From: Cymbidium sinense
Lineage: Eukaryota; Streptophyta; Magnoliopsida; Asparagales; Orchidaceae
Length of the DNA: 64,000 bases
Direction of reading: 5' to 3'
Assembly: GCA_021442155.1 (NCBI GenBank)
Contig: JAKCPB010000338.1
Location: 20,344-84,343, forward strand
The notes under the pieces are model-generated. The model worked only from the letters and a program-made list of their open reading frames with translations, was not told the origin of the DNA and searched no databases. Positions 12,741 to 24,200 of this stretch are shown here, piece after piece. Position 1 is the stretch's first letter. Each line of letters begins with the position of its first letter. Position numbers and translations under genes: made by a program.

Positions 12741-13108
12741 GGACATAAGCAAAATTTGGACTTAGGAATTTTGATGTATTTTGATCATGGGTTTCAATCA
12801 TAGATTTCAATCATGGAGTTCAATCATGGAATTGATTTGAGTTTGGAGAAAATAAATTAATATTGATTTGGAGTTTGACTTGGAGGAAGGAAGGTGAGAA
12901 AAGGTTTAAGCTAAGGGTAGGGAAGTTTTTCTAACACCCCTAAGGCATGACCTATTGTTAGGCTAACTCTTCTAAGTCTCTAGGGCTAGGTTGGAGTATC
13001 CACCAAATCACTAGAAGTGTCTTAAGACTAAGGAAGTCTTAAAGTATAAGAGGAGTCCTATGCCTAAGATGGAGGGGTTGAGAGCTCATTCTAAAAATGA
13101 GGTCAACA

Positions 13109-14185
13109 CTCCCTCAAAATCAACAAGTCTATTCTCGCAAACTTGGCCAAAGTTTAAAAATAAAAGTAAAAAAAAAAGAAAAAGAAAGAGAAAAAGAAAA
13201 AGAAAGAGATGAGAAAATGGAAAAGAAATAAAAGGGAGTAGAAATAGAGTTAGAGGAGGACGTGGAGCCTTATATTAGATTCCACCCATATTTTATTACT
13301 CCATTCAAACATATGGGTAGGATGACCAGACCTCCACTAGGCAGATGAAGAGGGCAGTTAAGAGGCAATCCCATGGGTGGAAAACCTCTTTATTGGCCAC
13401 CCAATATAAGATATGTCCCATCTACCAGGAGTACACCTGTTATCCATATAGACATAAAATCTAGTTCATAGGATGAGTCTTATATAGTTAGCACACCAAC
13501 TAGCTCTTCTCAGTAGTAGATTCCTTTGGAGGTGACACTCGAGCCAGATATTGATGAATATCGGGCTCCAAAGCAAAGCATAAGTGTATCTAAGTCTATA
13601 TGGAAATAATTGTAGTTGGGAATCTTAGCTCTAACCCCACTTTCCTCACAAAAAGGTAAGTGGTTGGTAGTTAAGAAAGCCCCTAAGTCATCCACAGGTG
13701 TGAAGACTTAGAGGTTTTTTCTAGGAGCATCATCCTCAAGTCAAGAAGTTGATGTAGAACTTGAGGATGATTCACATAAAGATATAGTAAAATTACTTTT
13801 TTTGGTACTTTCCTTGTGTTCATAATTTAGCAAAGAAATGGTTAATCCCATATACTTGGTCAAAGCACAAGTCAGATTACTTCGAAATAATATGGAAGAA
13901 AAAATGCAGAAGCAATTAATCAAGACCTGGACTAGGATTCGGTATAGTGTCTAGTCGATGATGATGATTATTACATAGTCATCACCAATTATTTGGAATC
14001 TGATAGATATTTTTTTAAATCACACTAACTCATATGAGGAGCTATCTTTATAAACTTTAGATGATCCAGATGATTTTGAAGTCAAAGATGCACTGCTAGA
14101 GTTCGAAGAAGAGATCATGTCAACCATCGATGAGCTCAATGAAATAAACTTAGGAATTGAAGAAGATCCACGCCCTACATACATC
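13109..14185 (+). mobile_element. leader and degenerate 5' internal region after LTR copy B
   Basis: The region follows the LTR end. It starts with an A/G-rich, almost pyrimidine-free stretch at about 13148-13245 (AAAAAGAAAGAG-like units). Next comes a stretch that reads like very decayed coding sequence (13255-14185, many stops in all frames) without a motif I can name. The gag and protease expected here are not recognisable. Open reading frames at 13510-13695 and 13741-13923 on the - strand are shadows. Confidence 0.45.
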
Positions 14186-15510
14186 AGTCTTTGTTGAATG
14201 AAATTGAAACCAGTGACTTAGTTAGGCTATTGACTGAGTTTAAGGATAGCTTTATAGGGAGTTATGAAGAGATGCCTAGATTGGCTCCTCACGTAGTGGT
14301 CCATAAACTAACAATAGAGCCTACTGCGAACCCTATCAAGCAAGCTCCTAGAAGCATGTGATTAGACATAGAACAACAGATCATTTATGAAGTCAAGAAA
14401 TTGATCAATGTTGGCTTCATCTAAAGAGAAAAATACCCTACCTGGTTAGCCAACATCATCCCAATTAAGAAAAATAATGACCAAATTCACATATGCATCA
14501 ATTTTAGGGACTTAAATAAGGCATGTCTAAAAGATGAATTTCCACAACCAATCCCAGAGCTGATGGTGGACATTGCTTCATCTCATGCAGTCTTCTCCTT
14601 CATGGATGGCTCATCTAGATATAATCAAATAAAGATGGCTCCTAAAGATGAAAGAAACACTACTTTTAGAACCCTAATCAGAATCTATTGCTATAAGGTC
14701 ATGCCTTTTAACATTAAAAATGATTGTGCTACATACTAGGGGGCTATGACTTGAATCTTCGATGAACTTATTAATCAACAAGTTGAGTGCTATGTCAATG
14801 ATCTTGTGATCAAAAGTGAAGAAAAGGAATAACATCTCTTTGATTTAAGAGTAGTTTTTGAATAGTTAAGATAATTTAACCTCAAAAAGAACCACCTGAA
14901 GTGCACAGTCGGAGTACCTTCAGAGAAATTCCTTGGGTTTATTATTAGATAGCAGGGAAACAAAATCAATCAGGAGAATATTAATGTGATATTAGAAATG
15001 CCACCCCCTAAAATTTAACTTAACTTAGATCATTTCAAGGGTGGTTGGCGTATCTAAGATGCTTTATATCCAATCTATCGGGAAGATGTCAGCCATTCTC
15101 AACACTTGTCAAAAAGGATGTCAAGTTTAAGTGGGATGACAAGTGTGAGCATACCTTCAAAGACATCAAGGATTACCTAGTGACACTATTAGTTCTATTA
15201 GCCCCTATCCTGAGCAAGCTACTCATACTTTACATTGCTATGTTAGATGACTCCCTTTGTGCTTTGTTGGCCCTAGCTAATGACGAAGGAAAGGAAAATG
15301 TACTCTACTACCTTAGCCATCAACTAATCCCTGCTGAGGCTAATTATCCACTCATTGAGAAGCATCGCCTAACTTTAATCTTTGTATCCTAAAAGCTATA
15401 GCACTACATGCTTCCTCATATGGTGAAATTGATCTCCAGGTTCAATCCACTATAGTATCTCTTGAAATGGTCGATGTTATCCAGATGGTTGGCATGATGG
15501 TCCATGATCC
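14186..15510 (+). pseudogene. Tat/Ogre-type reverse transcriptase-RNase H, dead
   Basis: Conceptual translation follows a Ty3/gypsy polymerase. It reads 'LVRLLTEFKDSF', 'LAPHVVVHKLTIEP', 'YPTWLANIIPIKKNNDQI', 'FRDLNKACLKDEFPQPIP', 'FSFMDGSSRYNQIKMAPKDE' and 'VMPFNIKNDCATY'. The catalytic box at 14791-14805 reads YVNDL where YVDDI is expected. The connection then follows, and in another frame at 15045-15392 an RNase H part: 'RCFISNLSGRCQPFSTLVKK', 'FKWDDKCEHTF', 'LILYIAMLDDSLCALLA', 'VLYYLSHQLIPAEANYPLIEKH'. The wording 'FISNLSGRCQPFS' is typical of the Tat/Ogre group. Stops lie at 14359, 14422, 14737 and 14752, several more at 14830-15010, and a frameshift just before 15045. Traces of RNase H continue to about 15500; no integrase is seen. 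Confidence 0.85.
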
Positions 15511-15570
15511 TATCTTTAGGGTAGTGTTAGCAAAACTCCCTATAGGAATCGCTTGGCTACTCTTAAGTCA

Positions 15571-16145
15571 ATATAAGTCCCCAACAGCATTCACTTAGTA
15601 GTCACTCCTAAGTTGGGTCAATTTGTTGTGCTACCAACAGGTCACCCTAGTAGTTATTCCCTACTTTAGAAGATGTAAGTCGACTTTTCTTTTTTTTCAA
15701 GCACAGTAGTTGCACACCGAAAGGCAACCCCTTAGGTTTGCTAGCTCTACCCCACAGCAAGTAGATTATCCCTTTGGATTTATAAATTTGAGATAGGACA
15801 AGTTCGATATAGCCCCTTCTCAGTGGGTCCATCGCACACTGACATCATCCATAAATTAAATCTATCAAATTTGATAGAGCTCACATCCCTAATAGATATG
15901 CCTTCAATTCAAAAGCAAACTAAACCAAACAAACTATATCAAATCACATAAAATTAAGATAAAATTAATCTTGACTAACTTTGAGTTGACATAAGTCCCC
16001 AGTGGCATTCACTCAGTAGTCACCCTAGGTCAGGTTTGATTTGTTGTGCATCCAACAGGTCACCCCAACTATTGTTCCTCACTTTGGAAGATGTAATTCT
16101 GCTACGCCTTCTTCCTAGCACAGCCATTGCACACCGAAAGGCAAA
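15571..16145 (+). repeat. pair of diverged direct repeats, about 155 bp, 418 bp apart
   Basis: Two units at about 15573-15727 and 15991-16145 share ATAAGTCCCCA, GCATTCACT-AGTAGTCAC, TTTG(T)TTGTGC, CCAACAGGTCACCC and, at the end, GCACACCGAAAGGCAA. The spacer (15728-15990) has no recognised content. They may be part of another non-autonomous element or of the 3' internal region of the Tat-like element. No protein is supported; the small open reading frames 15647-15832 and 16165-16365 are not credible. Confidence 0.6.
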
Positions 16146-16960
16146 ATTAAACCAACTCCTCTAGTTGAGTGTAAATCAAAGAACTCCAACCAAACTCTTA
16201 TTCCAAGTGAATACATCCCCAAACAAATCTATGAAATCAAACTCAAATCCCAATCCCCAGCGAATAGCCCAAACCTGCTTCCCTAGTGGAAACTTCATAT
16301 ACCCGATCCCTAGCAGACTCAAGCTGATATCTCTAACAAATATGCCTCCACATCAATTAAAATAAAATAAATTAAAGTCAATTCGATCTTAATCCTTGGT
16401 GGATTATAGATTCTTATCTCCAGCATATCTTCTTTCCATAAATCATATAATCAAATCAAATTCAAACCTTATCCCCAATAGATTTTCTTCTTCTATGACC
16501 TCGACATAGACTCCTCCCATGTCTTGTCCAATGCATGTGTGATCCCCTAGTATATCTCCCTCAATTTCCTTGACATGGAATTCTCATCAAATCTTATTTC
16601 TTCTCTTATGCACACCTTTAATACTTCAACCAAAAGCCTAACAATTATATGTTCAAATTACATCATCTTAACATTGTAATCAACATTTTATGATTTGTGA
16701 TGGTGCAAGCTCAAACTAACTAAACAATATCATGCTAAACATATTATAGTGTGAATTAACACACTATATTAGATTATAATATATGATGTTATATTATAAT
16801 TTGTTATAATATAATATATTGTCTAACATTACACCTCATTATAATCACTTAAAAGGAACAAATAACAAAATTTTCTCAAAATATTAATAATGTTGATTAC
16901 AATGTATTATAACAAAAGTAATTTGAACATATAATTGTGATTACAATGTTTAGGATAAGT
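16146..16960. other. AT-rich intergenic stretch, no gene seen
   Basis: I see no coding or RNA gene. From about 16740 to 16850 there are short palindromes made of TATAAT/ATTATA words, which could be the remains of a small AT-rich transposon, but no paired terminal repeats with a target duplication can be fixed by eye. Confidence 0.4.
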
Positions 16961-17260
16961 TGATTACAATGTTAAGGATAAGTACCCTAGTGGCTCTTTC
17001 CCTAGGGGATCACACAATATATTAATAATTTGTGATTACAATGTTTAGGATCACACAATATATTGTTAAGGATCGATATAGCCCCTTCTCAGTGGGTCTT
17101 TCCCTAGGATTATAATTTGTGATAAGTACCCTAGGATAAGTACCCTAGTGGCTCTTTCCCTAGGATCACACAATATATTGTTAAGGATAAGTACCCTAGG
17201 GAACAAATAACATTGTAATCATCATCTTAACTAGGGTACTTATCCTAAACATTATAATAT
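16960..17260. repeat. mosaic of short locally copied fragments
   Basis: Short phrases recur in shuffled order within 300 bp: GGATAAGTACCCTAG (about 16976, 17131, 17186), TGGCTCTTTCCCTAGG (16991, 17149), GGATCACACAATATATT (17010, 17047, 17163) and TTGTGATTACAATGTTTAGGA (around 17030). The sequence running from TCGATATAGCCCC through CAGTGGGTC at 17073-17098 is identical over 26 bp to 15804-15829, more than 1.2 kb upstream. An inverted piece, CTAGGGTACTTATCCTAA, lies near 17232. This looks like repeated template switching or filler DNA, not a regular tandem repeat. Confidence 0.6.
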
Positions 17261-17879
17261 AATATATTGTCTAACATTACACCTCATTAACATTTTTGTA
17301 AGCTTTGACCCAATGTATTATAACAAAAGTAAAACATACTAAAATGTACAATACCATTTAGTAACACACCACCTCATTCATATAAATGTGAAGTTATATT
17401 GTTATGTACATTATATTTTAATATGCTTTCATATAATATATTATCTTACATTACACCTTAAAATGAATCACTTTGAGCATTTATAATATTTGGTTGAAAA
17501 ATGAACATTTATTTTGGATGCAAAATTCCATTCTTTTGATTAAAAGACACACCATAGCACACCCCCAATGATGTTCCCTAAAGCTTACCTTAAATTTGGC
17601 CAAATCCCATCATCTCAACCTGTAAATCAATATTTTTATAAATTATACCAGTACAAACTTTACTACATCATACTATAACAAACTAAAATATACTATAATC
17701 CATGATGCTACACTATATTATGAAATCCTATATTATAATACAATATAACATATTATATTATATAATATTGCATATCACATCACAAGGGATTGCTTAAGAT
17801 AAAAAATCATAAAATTAATCTAAACAATAAAAAACTAAATATTTTAGTCATATCACTTACATATTTTAAATTGAAATAA
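17261..17879. other. AT-rich stretch, no gene seen
   Basis: Strongly AT-rich DNA with many TATAAT/ATATTATA words (for example 17700-17770). No coding or RNA feature is visible. It passes into the T/G-biased satellite at about 17880-17930 without a sharp edge. Confidence 0.4.
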
Positions 17880-18779
17880 TATATTAAGCTTAGTTTTAAT
17901 TATTTTATTTAGTATATTTTTTATTTATTTTAGTTTATTTTATTTTTAATTTTATTTAGTTTTATTATTTATTTTTATTTAGCTTAGTTTATTTATTTTA
18001 GGTTTATTTATTTTAGTTTAGGTTTTTTAATTTAATTTATTTTTTAGGTTTAGGTTTATTTTTTAGTTGAGTTTTATTTTTATTTTATTTTTTAGGTTTA
18101 GGTTTTATTTTTATTTTTAAGTTTAGGTTTATGTTTTTATTTTTTATTTTTTTAGGTTTAGGTTTTAGCTTTTAATTTTAGGTTGATTTTTAGGTTCTAT
18201 TTTTAGTTTAGGTTTTGGTTTTTATTTTTTATTTTTTTAGGTTTAGGTTTTAGCTTTTAATTTTAGGTTGATTTTTAGGTTCTATTTTTTAGTTTAGGTT
18301 TTGGTTTATTTTTAGTTTATTTTATTATATTTAGTTTAGGTTTAGGTTTAAGTTTAGTTTATTTTTGGCTTAGGTTAAATTTTTATTTATTTTAGTTTAC
18401 TTTATTTTAGTTTAGGTTTAGATTTATTTTATTTTATTTATTTTATTTTTCTCTTAGGTTTAAATTTTTTGTTAGTTTAGTAATTATGTTTTATATTTTA
18501 TTTATTTTTAGGTTTATTTTTATAGGTTTAGGTATTTATTAATTTTCATTTAATTTTATTTTATGTTTTTTATTTTACATTTAGTTTTTATTTTATTTAA
18601 ACTGCAGGTTTATTTTTTTATTTTGTTTAGGTTTTATTTATTTTATTTTAGTTATTATTTATTATTTATTTTATTTTAGGTTTAGGTTTAGGTTTAGTTA
18701 AGTTTTATTTTATTTTATTTATTTATTTTATTTAGGTTTAGGTTTTATTTATTATTAAGTTTATTTAGTCAGTTAGTTT

Positions 18780-19000
18780 TAAGTCAGGATCAGGATCACG
18801 GTTTAGGGAGTGTAGTGGGAGGGTGAGGAGGATCAGGGATCAGGGATCAGGGTTAACGGGTCAGGTTAGTTGGGGTGGTGGTTTTGGTCAGTTAATGTTA
18901 GGGTTTAGGTTTAGGAGTGGGTTAGTTAGGGTCAGGATTTAGGGAACAGGCTTTATGGTTTAGGGTAGGGCACAGTTTAGGGTGATTTTAAAGTAAGATT
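18780..19000 (+). repeat. GC-richer island in place of a TTTAGGG block
   Basis: A stretch of GGATCAGGGATCAGGG, GGGAGGGTGAGGAGG and GTCAGG words precedes the landmark at 19041, where other monomers carry TTTAGGG repeats. Similar islands are at 22470-22745, 35350-35600, 46225-46500, 48865-49060, 51360-51740, 52790-53070 and 53755-53990. They may be diverged TTTAGGG repeats or consensus errors. Confidence 0.5.
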
Positions 19001-20782
19001 TAGAGATTGGGTTGGAGGGTTTAAGGCTAGGGTTTTATAACCAAGTAACCGACAGTTTATGTTTATTTAGTTTATTTATTATTATTATTATTTTTTTTAT
19101 TTAGGTTTATTTTTTATTTTTATTTAGTTTAGTTTATTTATTTTAGGTTTATTGATTTTAGTATAGATTTTTATTTTAGTTTATTTTGAAGGTTTAGGTT
19201 TAGGTTTAGGTTTATACTTATTTTTTAGTTTAGTTTTATTTTTACTTTATTTTTTAGGTTTAAGTTTTATTTTTTATTTTTAGGTGTTTGTTTAGGTTTT
19301 TATTTTATTAATTTATGTTTAGGCTTTAGGTTTTTATTTAAGGTTTATTTTTATAATTTATTTTTTTTAATTTAGGTTTGTGTTTATTTTTAGTTTATTT
19401 TATTTTATTTAGTTTAGGAATTAGGTTTATTTTATTTTAAGTTTAGATTTAGTTTTTATTTATTTTAGTTTAGTTTATTTTAGTTTATGTTTAGGCTTAT
19501 TTTATTTTATATATTTTAATTTTAAGTTTTTTAGTTTAGGTTAGTTTCATTTATTTATTTGTTTTTAGGTTATATTTTCAGGTTTATTTTTATGTTTAGG
19601 TTTTTAATTAGTTTTATTTTATTTTATTTTATGCTTATTTTAATTTTATTAAACATTTAGTTTTTATTTCATTTAGGTTTATTATTTTTAGGATTATTTT
19701 AATTTTTATTTTAGTTTAGGTTTTTATTTAATTTATTTTAGTTTAGTTTTTTTTAACGTTTAGGTTTAGGTTTAAGTTTAGGTTTTAGTTTAAGCTTTCT
19801 GTATTATTTTATTTTATTTTATTTTATTTAGGTTTAGGATTTTTATTTATCTTATTTTTAGGTTTTAGTTTTAGGTTTTATGGTTTGGTTTAGGGTTTAT
19901 GGTGTAAGTTTTGTTTAGGGTTTAGGGTTTAGGGTTTAGGGTCAGGTTTATGGTCTGTGGTTTGTTTTTGGTTTAGGATTTTAATTTTTAATTTTATTTA
20001 GTTTATATTTTTTTAATTAAGTAAACTCATAAGTTTATGTTTATTTTGTTTATTTATTATTTTTTTATTTTAGTTTATTTTAGTTTTTATTTTTATTTAG
20101 TTTAGTTTATTTATTTTAGTTTATGTTTTTATTTTAGTATATTTTGTAGATTTAGGTTTAGGTTTAGGTTTACTTTTTGTTTAGTTTTATTTTTATTTTA
20201 TTTTTTGGGTTTAGGTTTATGTTTAGGTGCTGAGGTTTTATTTTATTTGCTTTGGTATTTAGGTTTTATTATTTATTTTGGGTTTATTTTAGTTAAGGTT
20301 TAGGTTTATTTTAGTTTATTTATTTAGGATTTAGAGGTTTTATTATTTTAGGTAGTTTATGTTTATTTATTTTAGTTTAATTTATTTTATGTTTATTTTA
20401 GATTTAGGGTTTTTTGGTTTAGGGTTTAGGTTTTATTATTTATTTATTTTTAGGTTTTATTTTTAAGTTTATTTTTTAGGGTTTAGTTTTTTTTAATTTT
20501 TATTTTAAGTTTATTTTATTTTTATTTTAGGTTTAGTTTTATTATATTTAAGTTATTTTTTTAGTGTAGTTCATGTTTTATTTATAATATTTTAGTTTAT
20601 TTTATTTTATATTTTATTTTCTTAGGTTTAGTTTAGGTTTAGGTTTTTTAAGTTTTATTTTATTTAGGGGTTTTTTAGGGTTTTGTTTAGGGTTTTAGGG
20701 TTTGAGTTTTAGGTTTAGGTAGGTTAGGTATTAGGTCTAGGGTTCAGGTTTTAATTTAGAGTTTAGGGTTTTTGTTTTTTTC

Positions 20783-21257
20783 TTTTAACAAAGAAAAAAT
20801 TCTGATTCAATATTTCTTCTTTTCAATTTCATCAAACAAGTAACACACCAAGTTTTCTAAGACATAAGCGATGACATAGATAAAATATGAGCATGCATAG
20901 AGTAAATAAAAAAATTATAGATAACTAGAACCATCTCTATAATAAAGACACAATTCTATAAGCAGTAGATCGGATTATCTTCTTTAATCTGTTCCATCAA
21001 AACCACCCAACCTCTCTAGAGTGGATCCACCATCATATCCCGATCTCCCTCTGCCACCACCATGGCTATAACTTCCTCGCTCCTCCCACCTCCAAAACCA
21101 CCACTGCTTCGACCACAGCCTCCATATCCACCAGCACCTCCAGATCCCCCACCACCACTGTGATAATCGTCACCTCCACTTTCACCTCCACTGCCAGAAC
21201 TATACTAAGACTGGTTGACTGTGATGTTCCTGCCATCAAGGATCTGCCCATTCTTTT
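20783..21257 (-). pseudogene. GRP fragment 1 (end of RRM, glycine-rich tail, 3'UTR)
   Basis: Read on the - strand from AAGAATGGGCAG at 21257. The translation starts NGQILDGRNITVNQS, which matches the last beta strand of the RRM in plant glycine-rich RNA-binding proteins (NGQ.LDGR.ITVN.AQ). A stop (TAG, 21205-21207) follows, then the tail 'SGSGGESGGDDYHSGGGGSG', 'GAGGYGG' and 'SSGGFGGGR'. After a frame change come 'SYSHGGGRGRSGYDGG' and a stop. About 220 bp of 3'UTR-like sequence, also shared with fragments 2, 4 and 5, ends near 20783 beside an A-rich stretch. The RNP2/RNP1 half of the RRM is missing. Such proteins bind RNA in nucleus and cytoplasm; this piece cannot. It lies inside the satellite, with TTTAGGG-like DNA on both sides. 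Confidence 0.85.
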
Positions 21258-24200
21258 AGGTACAGTTTAGGATTTAAGTTTAATTTTAATACACTTTAGG
21301 TTTAGAGGTTTGGGGTTTGTGGATTTATAAAGAGTTTAGGGTGGGTTTAGGGTTTTGGGTTTAGGTTCAATTAGGGTTTAACAATAGTGGCTTTAGTGGT
21401 TTGGGTTTGGGTTAGGGTTTAGGGTTTAGGATTTGTGGTTTAGGTTTAGCTGTTTAGAGGGTTTGGGTTTAGGTTAGTTTAGGGTAGGGTTAGGGTTTAG
21501 GATTTAGGTAGTGGTGGGTTTGGTGGGTCATGGTCTGGGAGTGTGGATCTGGGTGTTTTAGGTGGGTTAGAGTTAGGGTTTAAGATTTTTTAGGTTAGGG
21601 TTAGAGGTGTGGTCACTTTAGGTAGGTGGGTTTGGGTTTAGGGTTTAGGGAGTATGAATTAGGGTTTAGGGTTAAATTTTTCTTTTTTAAAAAAATTTAG
21701 TAAACTTGTAGGTTTACGCTTATTTAGTTTAATTTTTATTTATTTTTATTTATTTAGTTTATTTATTTTTAGATAGGTTTATTTTTTATTTTTATTTAGT
21801 TTAGTTTATTTATTTTAATTTAGGTTTCTTATTTTAGTTTATTTATTAGGTTTAAGTTTAAGTATATGCCCATTTTTAGTTTAGTTTTATTTTATTTTAT
21901 TTTTAGGTTTAGGTGTTATTTTTTTATTTCTAAGTTTTGATTTAGGTTTTGATTTTACTTTTTTAGGTTTAGGTTTTAGGTTTTTATTTTAGGTTTATTT
22001 TTAAATTTTATTTTTTAGTTTATTTTATTTTATTTAGCTTAGGTTTAGGTTTTATTTTTTTTAGTTTAGTTTATTTTAGTTTAGGATTAAGTTTATTTTA
22101 TTTTGCTTATTTTACTTTTATTTTAGATTTATATTTATTTTTTAGTTTAGGGATTAGGTTTTATTTTGTATCTATTTTAATGGCTTTTTTAGGTTTTTTT
22201 TAAGGTTTAGGTTTTTATTTAGTTTTTATTTTTTTTATTTTATGTTTAGTTTTTATTATTTTAGGTTTTTATTCTTAGGTTTATTTTATTTTTTTAGTTT
22301 AGTTTAAATTTTATTTATTTTATTTTAGTTTATTATTAATTTTTATTTTATTTTATTTTTAAGTTTAAGTTTTATTTTATTTTATTTTATTATTTATTTA
22401 AGTTTAGGTTTTTTATTTAATTTATTATCAGTTTATTAGTTTAAGTTTGTTTGTTTTTATGGTTTAGGGTGTGGTGTGGTTTATGGCTCAGTATCCCAGT
22501 GGGGTTAGGTTTAGGAGTTTGGTTTATGGTTTAGGGTGCCAATCAAGTGGTTTGTGATGACCCAGCCTCAGTGGCTAGTGGTTTAGGTTTAGTGGGGTCA
22601 GTCAGGGTAGCCTGGGCTCAGTAGGGCTCAGTGGCCTGCTCACCCATTTAGGGTTTAGGGTTTTAGGGCTCAGCCAGTTTAGGGTGTGGTCTTTCTGAGC
22701 CCAGGCAGGCATGTGATCTAGGGCTCAGGGTTACAGTTTAGGGTTAATTTTAGGTTTAGGGTTTAGGGTTGGTATGGTTTTAAATTAAGTAAACCAGTAG
22801 GTTTATGTTTTTTTAGTTTGATTTTTATTTATTTTAGTTTATTTTTTTATTTAGATTTATTTTTTATTTAGTTTGGTTTATTTATTTTTGGTTTATTTAT
22901 TTTGTTTAGGTTTTTTATTTTAGTTTATTTCTTAGATTTACTTTTAGTTTTATGCATATTTTTTAGTTTAATTTTTTTAATTTTATTTTTTAGGTTTAGG
23001 TGTAATTTTTATATGTTTATATTTAAGTTTTTATTTTTTTTCATTTATGTTTTAGGTTTTTATTTTAGGTTTATTTTTAGGTTTATGTTTTAGATTTTTT
23101 AGTTTAGGTTTAGGTTTATTTTTAGATTTTTTAATTTAATTTAGTTTAAGGTTTAGGTTTCATTTATTTCATGTTTACGTTTAGGTTTTATTTATTGTAG
23201 TTTAGTTTATTATTGTTCAGGTTTAGGTTTATTTTATATAATTTATTTTAGGTTTAGCTTTTTTAGTTTAGGATTAAGTTTTTTTTAGGTTTTATTTTTA
23301 GGTCTATTTTTTAGGTTTAGGTTTTTTTTAGTTTTTATTTAGTTTATATTTTGTTTTATTTTAGATTTATTTTATTTTATTTAGGCTTTTTATTCTTAGG
23401 TTTAATTTTGTTAGTTTAGTTTTGGTTTTTATTTATTTTATTTTAGTTTATTTTTTATTTTATTTTGTTTTATTTTATTTTTAGGTTTAGGTTTAAGTTT
23501 TAGTTTATGTTTTTATTTTATTTTATTTTATTTAGGTTTAGTTTGTTTTATTTATTTGATTATTAGGTTCTATTTATTTTAGGTTTGGGTATTTAGGTTT
23601 TTAAGGTTTAGCGTTTAGGGATTAGGGTTTTGGGTTTGGGTTTTAAGGTTTAGGGTTTTAAGGTTTAGGGTTTAGGGTTAGGCATTAGGGTTTAGGATTT
23701 AGAGTTTAGGATTTTTTTTTTAAATTACAAAGCAGGGTTTAGATTTATTTAGTTTATCTAGTTTATTTTTTATTTATTTTAGTTTATTTTATTTTATTTG
23801 TTTAGGTTTATTTTTTATTTTTATTAAGTTTAGTTTATTTATTTTAGGTTTATTTATTTTAGTTTATGTTATTTATTTTATTTTTCTTTTTTGGGTTTAG
23901 GTTTAGGTTTATACTTATTTTGTTAGTTTAGTTTCATTTTTATTTTATTTTTTAGGTTAAGGTTTTATTTTTTAATTTTAGGTTTAGGTGTAAGTGTTTA
24001 TTTTACTTTTTTTTAGGTTTAAGTTTTAGGTTTTTATTCTAGGTTTATTTTTAAGTTTTATTTTTTAGTTTAGGTTTAGGTTTATTTTTAGTTTATTTTA
24101 TTTTATTTAGTTTAGGGATTAGGTTTAGTTTTTTTAGGTTTAGGTTTAGGTTTTATTTATTTTAGTTTAGTTTATTTTAGTTTAGGCTTACGTTTAATTT

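Larger units (their letters stand above)
7000..13108 (+). mobile_element. Tat/Ogre-like LTR, copy B
   Basis: The second copy of the giant LTR, more diverged than A and C. It ends with ATGAGGTCAACA at 13108, matching the end of copy A at 4980. Positions 8010-13108 align with 1-4980; the part from 7000 to 8010 aligns with 58540-59440. The left edge is set only roughly. Shared marks are the W-box-dense segment, the tandem repeat of about 175 bp and the phrase AGGAGTCCTATGCCTAAG-ATGGAGG near the end. The 146-codon open reading frame at 9719-10159 has no counterpart in A or C and is taken as chance. Confidence 0.65.

Noticed and set aside
16740..16850. A small inverted-repeat transposon (MITE)
   Set aside because: AT-rich palindromes are present, but no paired ends with a target-site duplication could be defined.
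16960..17260. A CRISPR-like array
   Set aside because: The repeats vary in order, length and spacing, one is inverted, and the context is plant nuclear DNA.
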